From an uncultured Collinsella sp. (GTDB lineage: Bacteria; Actinomycetota; Coriobacteriia; Coriobacteriales; Coriobacteriaceae): a DNA stretch of 44,343 bases. Both the position numbers and the translations under genes were made by a program. How positions within the stretch are numbered: position 1 is the stretch's first letter; every line of letters starts with the position of its first letter. Of the stretch, positions 1-8,325 are shown in pieces. The stretch is taken from assembly GCA_900541725.1 (NCBI GenBank), contig UQLB01000019.1, positions 1-44,343 on the forward strand, given 5' to 3'. A model generated the notes under the pieces. It saw only the letters and a list, made by a program, of their open reading frames with translations. It was not told the DNA's origin and did not search any database.

Positions 1-38
1 CCGCCGCTTTTTGCAATCGATTGGTGCAAAGGGGTTGA

Positions 39-1988
39 CTAGAGTTCGCAGGCAACCTTGTAGCCGTCGCCGATGGCGTCGCGAATGTTGCCGCACTTGT
101 TGGCGTCACCCAACACGTGGGTGGCAACACCGGCAGCGGCAAGGTCGTCGGCCAACTTGGTATTGGGACGATAGCCCATGGCAAGCACCAGCGTATCGGC
201 ATCGGCGATGGTGTGGACCTCGCCATCCTTCTCGTAGCTGATGGCGTCCTCGGTAATCTCGGTCACCTTGGCCTCGGTCAGCACGTGGACGCCCTTTGAG
301 AGCATGCGCGTGATGAGCACCGCGCGACCGGCGCCGCCCTCGTTGGCGGCGAGCGTCTTGGTCATCTCGATAACGGTGACATCGCGATTGGCCGGCGACA
401 GGTCGTTGACCAGCGGGGCCAGGTAATCTGCCGTCTCGCAACCGACGGTGCCGCCGCCCACGATGACGATCTTCTTGCCCGGGAAAGCCTTGCCACCCAG
501 TAGGTCGTCAGCTGTCATAACCTGCTTAAAGCCCTGCATGAAGGCCGGAGCGATGGGCTCGGCGCCATAAGCCAGGACGACCTCGTAGCCCGCGTAGTCA
601 CGCTGAATGTCCTCGGCAGTAAGCTCGGTACCAAAGACGCACTTCACGCCCGACTCGGCCAGACGACGATACTGATACTTGATCACGCGGGTGAGTTCCT
701 GCTTTGCCGGCGGAACGGCCGCGATACGCATCTCGCCGCCCGGCTCATCCTGCTTATCCACGAGCACCACGTTGTGACCGCGCTTGGCGGCAATGTAGGC
801 TGCCTCCATGCCCGCAGGACCGGCGCCCACAACCAGTACGTTCTTGGCCTCGGCGGCAGGCTCGTAACCGGCCTCGTCGCGCTCAACATCGGGGTTGACG
901 GTGCAGGAGATACGCTTGCCAAACATAATGCCGTTCAGGCAGCGCAGGCAGCCAATGCAGGGGCGGATGTCGTCGGCGTTGCCGGCAGCGGCCTTGTTGC
1001 AGAACTCGGCATCGCACAGATTGGCGCGGCCCATCATGCAGATGTCGGCGGCACCGTCCTCGATCAGCTCCTCGGCAATCCAGGCCTCGTTAATGCGACC
1101 GACCGTGGCGACGGGAATGTTGACGTGCTTTTTGATCTCGCGCGAGCAGGCGGCGTGCGAGGCCTGCTGGGTACCGGCGGCGGGAATCGCGGAGCCGCGC
1201 TTGATGGTGGTGCCGCCCGATACGTGAATCATGTCGACGCCGGCCTTCTCCAGGCGACGCGAGACGTAAATCATGTCGTTGAGGGTCAGGCCGCCATCGG
1301 TGTACTCATCGCCCGAGATGCGGACGTCGATGATAAAGTCCTTGCCGCAGCGCTCGCGAATCTCGGCGATGACCTCGAGCAGGAAGCGCATGCGGGCGTC
1401 GAGCGAGCCGCCGTACTCGTCGGTGCGCTTGTTGTAGAGCGGAGTCAAAAAGCCGCCGAGCATACCGTGGGCGTGCGCCGCATGGACCTCGACGCCATCG
1501 ACGCCGGCCTTCTGCATACGCACGGCAGCGTCGCCAAACTGATGCGTGAGCTCGTGGATCTCATCGACCGTGATGGGGCGCGGTGCCTCGCGGGCATAGG
1601 ACGGGCCCACAAAAGACGGAGCGATCAGGCGCGGCGTGCCCGGAATGTTAAAGGCCATGTAGGCGGGGTGGAAGAGCTGCGGCATGATCTTGCAGCCGTA
1701 CTCGTGGACGGCCGCGGCGAGCTTTTCCCAGCCGGGGATAAACGTGTCGTCGTAGCAGCACATGTCACCCGGCAGATAGGTATAGGTAGGCTCGACCGTC
1801 ACGACCTCGGTGATGATGAGGCCCACGCCGCCCTTGGCACGGGCACGGTAATGATCGACCAAGTCGTCAGTCACATAGCCATGATCGGCCAGGTTGGTGG
1901 ACACCGGCGGCATAAAGACGCGGTTCTTGACCTCGGTCGTACCGACCTTGATCGGGCTAAAGAGCATCGGGTAGGCGGATGACTCCAT
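39..1988 (-). CDS. NADH:flavin oxidoreductase / 2,4-dienoyl-CoA reductase family (FadH/BaiCD-like)
   Basis: A 649-residue two-part flavoenzyme. Residues 1-335 form an old-yellow-enzyme TIM barrel: an FMN-type N-terminus with KNRVFMPPV, then VEVHAAHAHGMLGGFLTP at about 167-184. Cysteines at 344, 347, 350 and 362 (C-x2-C-x2-C-x11-C) would hold a 4Fe-4S cluster. Residues 383-649 form an FAD/NAD(P)-binding half with VLVVGAGPAGMEAA and a second GGGTVGCE-type motif. Family members (FadH, trimethylamine dehydrogenase, BaiCD/BaiH) pass electrons from NAD(P)H through FAD, Fe-S and FMN to an enoate or enoyl-CoA; the substrate here cannot be told. An open frame runs upstream to 2165, but the ATG at 1988 has AAAGGAAG a few bases before it and starts the barrel as in homologues. 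The next upstream gene, 200 bp away, is another flavoprotein. Family is certain, substrate unknown. Confidence 0.93.
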   Translation of the reverse strand: MESSAYPMLFSPIKVGTTEVKNRVFMPPVSTNLADHGYVTDDLVDHYRARAKGGVGLIITEVVTVEPTYTYLPGDMCCYDDTFIPGWEKLAAAVHEYGCKIMPQLFHPAYMAFNIPGTPRLIAPSFVGPSYAREAPRPITVDEIHELTHQFGDAAVRMQKAGVDGVEVHAAHAHGMLGGFLTPLYNKRTDEYGGSLDARMRFLLEVIAEIRERCGKDFIIDVRISGDEYTDGGLTLNDMIYVSRRLEKAGVDMIHVSGGTTIKRGSAIPAAGTQQASHAACSREIKKHVNIPVATVGRINEAWIAEELIEDGAADICMMGRANLCDAEFCNKAAAGNADDIRPCIGCLRCLNGIMFGKRISCTVNPDVERDEAGYEPAAEAKNVLVVGAGPAGMEAAYIAAKRGHNVVLVDKQDEPGGEMRIAAVPPAKQELTRVIKYQYRRLAESGVKCVFGTELTAEDIQRDYAGYEVVLAYGAEPIAPAFMQGFKQVMTADDLLGGKAFPGKKIVIVGGGTVGCETADYLAPLVNDLSPANRDVTVIEMTKTLAANEGGAGRAVLITRMLSKGVHVLTEAKVTEITEDAISYEKDGEVHTIADADTLVLAMGYRPNTKLADDLAAAGVATHVLGDANKCGNIRDAIGDGYKVACEL

Positions 1989-2101
1989 ACAGGCTTCCTT
2001 TCGTTTAAGCCGCTCGGCGGCAGTTGCTAACGTACTTATCGTATCAGCAACCGCCGCGTCCGTACCCGCTCGCACTCCCCCGCCTTTAATCCAATCCCCA
2101 C

Positions 2102-2171
2102 AAAAAGTTGCGGTGGAATACGGAGTAGATGAGACTTTTGCCAGCCAAAACAGTCCGTATTTCACCGCAAC
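2102..2171 (-). terminator. Long-armed hairpin followed by T-run, likely terminator of the GltD-like gene
   Basis: Arms 2107-2124 and 2154-2171 are 18 bp and complementary with one mismatch, separated by 29 nt. Read on the minus strand, the second arm is followed by TTTTTG. It lies just past the stop of the upstream GltD-like gene. The arms and loop are longer than in an ordinary intrinsic terminator, so it may also belong to the repeated hairpins seen elsewhere in the window. Confidence 0.6.
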
Positions 2172-2188
2172 TGATGGGCGGGATGGAG

Positions 2189-3406
2189 TTAGAGGCCCAG
2201 GTAGGCAATCATACCTTCGACGGCGAGTTTGGCACCAGCTACGGCGTGGACCACGGTAAGCGGGCCGTTGACCACGTCGCCGGCGGCAAAGACGCCAGGC
2301 ACGGTAGTCATGCCATACTCGTCGACCGAAAGCAGGCCGCGATGGTCGGTCTCCAGACCGCCCGTTGTAAGCACGAGCTTGTCCTTGGGCACCTGAGACG
2401 CCGCAATCACAACCGTGTCGGCGGACACGTGGTCGAGTTCTTCCTCGTAGCCCACCACGTTGTTGTCCTCGTCAAAGATAGCCGTCTCGAACACCGGACC
2501 GTTGTCGTCGATGGCGCAGATCGCCTTGCCGCACACAATCTCGGCACCGTCAAGCTCGGTCAGCTCCACCTCGTCATCGATGGCAGAGATATGGCGCGAT
2601 CGGGCGTACACGGTAACCTTGCGAGCACCCGAGCGCAGGGCCGTGCGGGCAACATCCATGGCCACATTGCCGGCGCCGATAACCGCCACGTTCTGCCCGA
2701 TTGCCACGCTCGTGGGATCGACCAGATAGTCGATACCAAACAGCACATTGCCGCGCGACTCGCCGGGAATACCCAGCTTTCGAGCTCGCCAGGTGCCGGT
2801 ACCAACAAAGACCGCATCGTAACCGTCGCGCAGCAGGTCGTCGATGTGGAGCGCACCGCCGATGGTGGTCGAGGGGCGAACGCGCACGCCGAGCGAGCAC
2901 ATCACGTGGCGGTACTTTTGCACGAGCGAACGCGGCAGACGGAACTCGGGGATACCGTACTCCAGCACGCCGCCGATCTCGGGCCGCTGCTCAAAAACAG
3001 TGACGGCGCAACCCAGCTGCGCCATCTTAATGGCCACAGTCATGCCGGCGGGGCCGGAGCCGACCACGGCGACCTGCTTGCCGCGCGACGGCGCGGGTCT
3101 CCACTCTTTGCGGTCCAAATACGCCGTGGAGATATAGTTCTCGATGCTCGAAAAATGCACGGGCGCGCCCTTGCGGCCCTGAATGCAAGCGCCCTCGCAC
3201 TGGCCCGAATGATTGCACACCATGGAGCAGACCGCGCTCATGGGATTGTTCTGGAACAGTAGCTCGCCCGCCTCTTGCAGACGGCGCTGCTTAAAGAGGT
3301 CGATAACCTGCGGAATGGGCATCTGCACCGGACAGCCCTTTATTTGACAGAACGCCTTTTTGCAGCCCAGACAGCGATTTGCTTCCTCAACGATGTGGAT
3401 AGCCAC
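2189..3406 (-). CDS. NAD(P)H-dependent glutamate synthase small-subunit-like flavoprotein
   Basis: A 405-residue protein of the GltD / dihydropyrimidine-dehydrogenase N-terminal type. Such proteins take electrons from NADPH through FAD and two Fe-S clusters and hand them to a partner. Cysteines CLGCKKAFCQIKGCP at about 12-26 and VCSMVC...CEGAC at about 60-75 match the two cluster loops. VAVVGSGPAGMTVA (about 110) is the FAD fingerprint, and VAVIGAGNVAMDVA further on binds NADPH. The GTG at 3406 is chosen because AGAGGGG lies seven bases upstream and the protein then begins at the first Cys motif; the open frame further upstream shows no homology-like content. No large glutamate synthase subunit is nearby, so it is unlikely to be true GltD. 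The neighbouring FadH-like enzyme is a possible partner or simply a similar neighbour. Confidence 0.88.
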   Translation of the reverse strand: MAIHIVEEANRCLGCKKAFCQIKGCPVQMPIPQVIDLFKQRRLQEAGELLFQNNPMSAVCSMVCNHSGQCEGACIQGRKGAPVHFSSIENYISTAYLDRKEWRPAPSRGKQVAVVGSGPAGMTVAIKMAQLGCAVTVFEQRPEIGGVLEYGIPEFRLPRSLVQKYRHVMCSLGVRVRPSTTIGGALHIDDLLRDGYDAVFVGTGTWRARKLGIPGESRGNVLFGIDYLVDPTSVAIGQNVAVIGAGNVAMDVARTALRSGARKVTVYARSRHISAIDDEVELTELDGAEIVCGKAICAIDDNGPVFETAIFDEDNNVVGYEEELDHVSADTVVIAASQVPKDKLVLTTGGLETDHRGLLSVDEYGMTTVPGVFAAGDVVNGPLTVVHAVAGAKLAVEGMIAYLGL

Positions 3407-3577
3407 GCAATTCCCCTCTATCGACCTGGACGAAATCGGCTTCTTAAACCAATTTGCCCGAATTAATAACCATAGATACGTCAACAGTGCGGAAAAGGGC
3501 ACCGAAAAGCATCTCACAAACGCACAGTAGCAACCCTTCCCTCGCACGGAGCCACTGTGCAGCCCCGTCATCGAGAT

Positions 3578-3611
3578 CAAAAGATTCGCCACCCCTACGA
3601 ATGGCGAATCT
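3578..3611 (-). terminator. Terminator of the uxa operon
   Basis: Arms AGATTCGCC (3582-3590) and GGCGAATCT (3603-3611) pair perfectly around a 12-nt loop. On the minus strand they are followed by TTTTG. The hairpin begins two bases past the uxaA stop codon. Confidence 0.75.
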
Positions 3612-3613
3612 CT

Positions 3614-5098
3614 CTACAGGCAGACGCCGTCTTTCCAGATACTGATCTCGTGGCAGCCGCGGCGCTCGGCACTCGTTAGCTTACCGCTCGCTGTATCCAG
3701 TACCAGCTGATACAGGTCGCGGGCAGCCTCGTCGAGTGTGCGTTCGCCTGTGGCAATCACGCCGGCGTTAAAGTCCATCCAGTTGGCCTTGTGGTCGCAC
3801 AGACGCTGATTGGTGAACACCTTGAGGGTGGGCGCCGGTGCACCAAACGGCGTGCCGCGTCCAGTCGAGAACAGAATCACGTGACAGCCAGCAGCCGTCA
3901 ACGCCGTGGTGGATACCATGTCGTTGCCCGGGCCGCACAACATGTTCAGGCCATGCTTGGTGACCTGACCGGCATATGGCAGCACGTCGACGATGGGTGC
4001 GGAGCCGCCCTTTTGCACGCAGCCGCAACTCTTGTCCTCGAGCGTGGTGATGCCACCGTCCTTGTTACCGGGACTCGGGTTCTCGTAGACCACCTCACCA
4101 TGGCTAATAAAGTAATCCTTAAAACCGTTAAGCATGTCAGAGGCAGCGTTAAAGACCTGCTCGTTCTCGCAGCGATCGAGCAGGATGCTCTCCGCGCCAA
4201 ACATCTCGGGCACTTCGGTGAGCACCGACGTGCCGCCACGGGCGACGACCATATCGCTCACGCGACCGATCGTGGGGTTGGCGGTAATGCCCGAAAGACC
4301 GTCAGAGCCGCCGCACTTAAGACCAATAACCAGCTCTGAGGCCGGAATGGGCTCACGCTTGGCCTGCTTGGCCAGGCCAGCCAGCTCGGACAGAATCTTG
4401 TGGCCCTCGATCTGCTCGTCGGCTACATCCTGGCAGGTGAGAAAACGAACGCGCTCGTGATCGAAGTCACCGAGCTCGTCGAGCACCTGCTGATGCGTGC
4501 AGTTCTCGCAACCGAGCGACAAGAACAGCACGCCCGCGGCGTTTGCATGACGCGACAGCGCCACCAGCAGACGACGGGTCTGGGCATGGTCGGCGCCGGT
4601 CTGTGAGCAACCGAACGGATGCGGGAAGTAATAGACGCCCTCCAACGAGCCCTCGACCAGGTCCTGAGCCTGCTCGCACATGGCACGAGCGACTTCGTTG
4701 ACGCAACCGACGGTGGGAATGATCCAAAGCTCATTGCGCGTGGCGGCACGACCGTCGGCACGGCGGAAGCCCATAAAGGTCTCGGCCTCGACCGGCTCAA
4801 CGACCGGATGTGTCGGATTGTAGGCGTACTCGATCTCACCCGAGAGGTTGGTCTTCACGTTGTGCGTGTGCAGCCACTGGCCGGGCTGAATGTCCTTCGT
4901 CACGTGGCCGATGGGAAGACCGTACTTGATGACATCCTCACCGGCTGCAATGGCGCGCACGGCCATCTTGTGACCCTGCGGGATATCCTCCGCGGCAACG
5001 ACCTCGCCCACGCCGGGAACCTCGACGGCAGCACCCTTGGCGAGCGGCGACAGCGCAACGATGACGTTGTCGGCCGGATTGATCTGGATAGTGTTCAT
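3614..5098 (-). CDS. uxaA: Altronate dehydratase
   Basis: A 494-residue enzyme that dehydrates D-altronate to 2-keto-3-deoxy-D-gluconate in galacturonate breakdown; E. coli UxaA is almost the same length. The N-terminal ~95 residues form a SAF-type domain (MNTIQINPADNVIVAL...). The catalytic part begins at GFRRADGRAATRNELW, followed by PTVGCVNEVAR, HPFGCSQTGADHAQT, LGCENC and GLKCGGSDGLSGITANP, the conserved metal and substrate loops of the family. It is last in the operon uxaC-transporter-uxaB-uxaA, 78 nt after uxaB, with a hairpin (5141-5166) in the gap and a terminator immediately after its stop. Confidence 0.95.
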   Translation of the reverse strand: MNTIQINPADNVIVALSPLAKGAAVEVPGVGEVVAAEDIPQGHKMAVRAIAAGEDVIKYGLPIGHVTKDIQPGQWLHTHNVKTNLSGEIEYAYNPTHPVVEPVEAETFMGFRRADGRAATRNELWIIPTVGCVNEVARAMCEQAQDLVEGSLEGVYYFPHPFGCSQTGADHAQTRRLLVALSRHANAAGVLFLSLGCENCTHQQVLDELGDFDHERVRFLTCQDVADEQIEGHKILSELAGLAKQAKREPIPASELVIGLKCGGSDGLSGITANPTIGRVSDMVVARGGTSVLTEVPEMFGAESILLDRCENEQVFNAASDMLNGFKDYFISHGEVVYENPSPGNKDGGITTLEDKSCGCVQKGGSAPIVDVLPYAGQVTKHGLNMLCGPGNDMVSTTALTAAGCHVILFSTGRGTPFGAPAPTLKVFTNQRLCDHKANWMDFNAGVIATGERTLDEAARDLYQLVLDTASGKLTSAERRGCHEISIWKDGVCL

Positions 5099-5140
5099 TA
5101 CAAAGAGTCCTAACCCTACAGGTTGAGCAGAAGTCGAGTG

Positions 5141-5166
5141 ACGCCCGCCAGTTACCCGGCGGGCGT
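5141..5166 (-). other. Intercistronic hairpin between uxaB and uxaA
   Basis: ACGCCCGCC (5141-5149) pairs perfectly with GGCGGGCGT (5158-5166) across an 8-nt loop. No T-run follows on the minus strand, so it is more likely an mRNA-stabilising or processing hairpin than a terminator. Confidence 0.5.
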
Positions 5167-5176
5167 ACAGAAGGAT

Positions 5177-6691
5177 TTAGGCCTGAGCGTTCGCGAACGC
5201 CTGCTTGACGCCCTCGGAGCGCACGACGGCGAGAGCGTTGACGACAAACTCCTCCAGGCCGGCGATCTGCGTAAGATCCTCGCCCCACATTTGCTCGTTG
5301 GAGAGCACATCGTGCACCAGCTCGGCGTCGTCGGCGCCGGCGTGGGCAGCGTAGAAGTCGAGCACAAAGGCGTCGTCCTGAGCGGTGTACTCGGTGCCGT
5401 CGGAGCGACGCAGGTGCAGGCCGTCGCCCTCGCGGGACACGAGCTCCTGCGTGTAGAAGGAAATGAGCGTGGCCAGGCTCGTCGCCAGGCACTTGGGCAG
5501 GTTGCCGGTCTCGGCAGCGTAGTCCTTGAGCGTAGGCAGGTCGCGGGCACGCCACTTAGCCGTGGAGTTGAGGCAGATGGAGAGCAGCGCGTGGTCGATA
5601 AACGGGTTGTCGAAGCGGTTCTCAACAGCGGCGGCAAAGGCCTTGCAGTCCTCGACATCCAGGTCGGCGGCAAGCGTCGGAATGACCTCGTCGTAGAGCA
5701 TAGTGTTCATGAAGCCGCGGACGGTCTCGTCGTGCATGCAATCGCGCACGATATCAAAGCCGGCAACCCAGGAACCCGGGACAAAGGCGGTGTGGGCGCC
5801 GTTGAGGATGCGGACCTTGCGCTTCTTGTACGGGGTGACGTCGAGGGTCACAAAGACACCCGGCAGACCGGCCTTCACGAAGGGCAGACGCTCCTTGAGC
5901 GATTCGTCACCCTGGATGCCCCACATCTGGAAGGGCTCACGCACGGCCAAGAACGGATCTTCATAGCCCAAGCGCTCGGCCACGGCAGCGGCCTCCTTGG
6001 GATCGCGGATGCGACCCGGAACGATGGTGTCGACGAGCGTGGTGCAGACGGTGCAGTCGTTGGCCATCCACTGCGAAAACTCGTCCTCCCAGCCCCAGTC
6101 GCTCACGTACTGGTTCATGATGCGCAGCAGCTCCTCGCCGTTATGGTCGATGAGCTCGCAGGCGAGCACGATGACGCCCTGCTTGCCGGCAGCCCAGCGG
6201 GCATGGAGCACCTGGGCAAGCTTGGCAGGGAAGCTCGCGGGGGGCATGTCGTCGGCCTTGCAGGACGGATCGTAGGCGATACCGGCCTCGGTGGTGTTGG
6301 AGACGATAATCTCCAGGTCGTCGGAAACGGCGACCTCCATCATGGCACGGTAGTCAGCCTCGCGATACGGATTGAGGCAACGGCTGCAGGCGCTGATCAC
6401 GCGGGAATCGTCAACCGTGTCACCGTTCTCCTTGCCGCGCACCAGTACGGTGTACAGGCCATCCTGGGCATTGATACCATCGGCGAAATCGAAGGCGCCG
6501 CTGATGGGCTGCACCATGACGACCTTGCCGTTCCAACCGGTGGCCTCGTTGCCCATATCGAAGAAACGATCGACGAAGGCGCGCAGGAAATTGCCCTCGC
6601 CAAACTGCAGGACCTTCTCGGGGGCGTCCTTGGGCAGCACGTAGCCCTCGTAGCCGATCTTCTCGAGCGTCTCGTAGCTGATGTTATTCAT
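5177..6691 (-). CDS. uxaB: Tagaturonate reductase (altronate oxidoreductase)
   Basis: A 504-residue member of the long-chain mannitol dehydrogenase family. It reduces D-tagaturonate to D-altronate with NADH. VLQFGEGNFLRAFVDRFF near residue 27 is the N-terminal nucleotide-binding signature typical of UxaB. VRILNGAHTAFVP (about 285) contains the conserved Lys/Asn-Gly-x-H region of the family. The product of uxaC is its substrate source and uxaA uses its product, which fits the operon order. A GC-rich hairpin (6716-6740) lies in the 78-nt gap to the transporter gene upstream. Confidence 0.93.
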   Translation of the reverse strand: MNNISYETLEKIGYEGYVLPKDAPEKVLQFGEGNFLRAFVDRFFDMGNEATGWNGKVVMVQPISGAFDFADGINAQDGLYTVLVRGKENGDTVDDSRVISACSRCLNPYREADYRAMMEVAVSDDLEIIVSNTTEAGIAYDPSCKADDMPPASFPAKLAQVLHARWAAGKQGVIVLACELIDHNGEELLRIMNQYVSDWGWEDEFSQWMANDCTVCTTLVDTIVPGRIRDPKEAAAVAERLGYEDPFLAVREPFQMWGIQGDESLKERLPFVKAGLPGVFVTLDVTPYKKRKVRILNGAHTAFVPGSWVAGFDIVRDCMHDETVRGFMNTMLYDEVIPTLAADLDVEDCKAFAAAVENRFDNPFIDHALLSICLNSTAKWRARDLPTLKDYAAETGNLPKCLATSLATLISFYTQELVSREGDGLHLRRSDGTEYTAQDDAFVLDFYAAHAGADDAELVHDVLSNEQMWGEDLTQIAGLEEFVVNALAVVRSEGVKQAFANAQA

Positions 6692-6715
6692 AGAGGTTTT
6701 CCTCTCAACTCAAGT

Positions 6716-6740
6716 CCCGGTACGGCATCGCCGCACCGGG
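6716..6740 (-). other. Intercistronic hairpin between the transporter gene and uxaB
   Basis: CCCGGTACGGC (6716-6726) pairs with GCCGCACCGGG (6730-6740) with one mismatch and a 3-nt loop. It has no following T-run, and lies in the gap between two genes of one operon. Confidence 0.45.
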
Positions 6741-6769
6741 TTGCATTCATGATTTTTCAGGCAGCGGGG

Positions 6770-8275
6770 CTATTTATCGATCGTCTCGATAGTGCTCTCG
6801 CCGATCTTGCCGCGCTCCCAGCGACCATTCGACAGGTCGTTGGAAATGGAATTGAACTTCTTCTCGGTAATGTCGTAGAGAGCGAAGATGATCAAGGCTG
6901 CCACCAGAAGGGCGCAAGCGGGATAAATCGTCAGAGCGCCCTTGATGCCAAGCAGCGTGGCGGCCGTCTGGGGCTTATTTGCCACATATCCGGTAAGGGC
7001 AAGGATGCCGCCGGAAATGATCGCGGCAAGGGATTGCGCAAGCTTACGAGAAAAGTTGAACGCGGCGTAGGTCGTACCCTCCTTGCGGATTCCCGTGTGC
7101 CATTCACCGTAATCGATAACATCGGAAACCAGGTTCCAGGTGATACCGTTGGGGATGGCAAGCGCGACGTAGCCGATGGTGACGAAGATGATGAACGTCA
7201 CGGTATTGGTCGGCAGGATGAAGTTGAGGCCGTTTGCCACAGCGCCGACGATAAAGCAGGCGACGCACGTGCGCTTCTTACCGAAATGCTTGACGAGCGT
7301 CGGGATGGCGAGAATGGCGACAACCGACGTTCCGATCATGATGCCGTTGACAACGGGCTGCAACGCGATGTTACCCAGGTTGTACTGGCAGAAATACACC
7401 ATCATGGTGTTGTTGGTGTTCATGGCCGAAATGGTAAACAGCGTAAGCAGGATAACTGCTCCCAGGTTCTTGTTGGTGAAAACGACCTTGAAATACGTGC
7501 TGAATGCGCTCGACTTCTTTCCGGCCTTTCCCGCAGCCTTCTCCTCGGCCTGTCGATCGATACGGATATGCTCGCGCGTTCCCAAAAAGCAGATGGCGAA
7601 TCCGGCGATGCCGCACAGCCCCATGACGACAGCTGCAATCGTATAGCCGTGCGGATTGCCGTCGAGCGTGTCGCCACCCGCAAAGAACAGGACCAATGGG
7701 ATGAACGCTACGCCCGTGATGAGCTGTGCGCAAAGCGAACCGGCCTGGCGCGTTGACGCCATGTGCGCGCGGTCATCGACGTCACGCGTCATTACCGTGG
7801 CCAGAGATCCGTATGGCACGTTGGTGAAGCTGTATACGACGCCCCAGATCATGTAAGTTATCAGCGCATAGGCAATTTTGCCCGCCATGGGAATATCGGG
7901 CGCAGTAAAGGTCACCACGGTTAGAACGGCAAGGATCACGGCCGAAACCATCATGACCGGACGAAACCGACCGTGCTTGCCAATCTTCTTTCTACCGTCG
8001 ACGAATGCACCGGCAATCGGGTCCATGAACGCATCGAAAATCTTGGTGACGGCGAAAATCAGGCTCACTACGCCTGGCGAAATCAGACAGATGTCAGTGT
8101 AGAACTTGGTCAGATATGCTTGACCAAGATCGAACATGAATCCGTTGCCCAAATCGCCAAAGCCATAGCAGATTTTCTCACGCCAGCTCAGCTTGATATC
8201 CTGCGAGCTCTGCATCGATCCCGAATCCGCCTGAGCAGACACAATCTGCTCGTTTTTCTGTTGCCCTGTTCCCAT
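6770..8275 (-). CDS. GPH-family sugar/uronide:cation symporter
   Basis: A 501-residue transporter with about 12 hydrophobic segments. The GPH (MelB/UidB/XynB) hallmarks are visible: YGFGDLGNGFMFDLGQAYL near the N-terminus and DPIAGAFVDGRKKIGKHGRFRP in the first cytoplasmic loop. Its place between uxaC and uxaB makes a hexuronate, a glucuronide or a short oligogalacturonide the likely cargo; this is inference from context. The ATG at 8275 is preferred over an upstream in-frame start at 8317 because GGGGAGGGACC precedes it. The first ~35 residues are a polar extension rich in Gln and Ser before the first membrane segment. Confidence 0.88.
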   Translation of the reverse strand: MGTGQQKNEQIVSAQADSGSMQSSQDIKLSWREKICYGFGDLGNGFMFDLGQAYLTKFYTDICLISPGVVSLIFAVTKIFDAFMDPIAGAFVDGRKKIGKHGRFRPVMMVSAVILAVLTVVTFTAPDIPMAGKIAYALITYMIWGVVYSFTNVPYGSLATVMTRDVDDRAHMASTRQAGSLCAQLITGVAFIPLVLFFAGGDTLDGNPHGYTIAAVVMGLCGIAGFAICFLGTREHIRIDRQAEEKAAGKAGKKSSAFSTYFKVVFTNKNLGAVILLTLFTISAMNTNNTMMVYFCQYNLGNIALQPVVNGIMIGTSVVAILAIPTLVKHFGKKRTCVACFIVGAVANGLNFILPTNTVTFIIFVTIGYVALAIPNGITWNLVSDVIDYGEWHTGIRKEGTTYAAFNFSRKLAQSLAAIISGGILALTGYVANKPQTAATLLGIKGALTIYPACALLVAALIIFALYDITEKKFNSISNDLSNGRWERGKIGESTIETIDK

Positions 8276-8325
8276 ATGGTCCCTCCCCTTTGCAACCGAT
8301 TTCACCAATCGGAACACATACAGAT

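Noticed and set aside
2189..3406. True glutamate synthase small subunit
   Set aside because: No large subunit gene is adjacent, and the same fold serves many other electron-transfer roles, so no gltD symbol is given.
5123..7756. Long open frame on the plus strand opposite uxaA-uxaB-transporter
   Set aside because: It runs antisense across three clear genes, its protein is low-complexity and unlike any family; it is a result of GC-rich codon bias.
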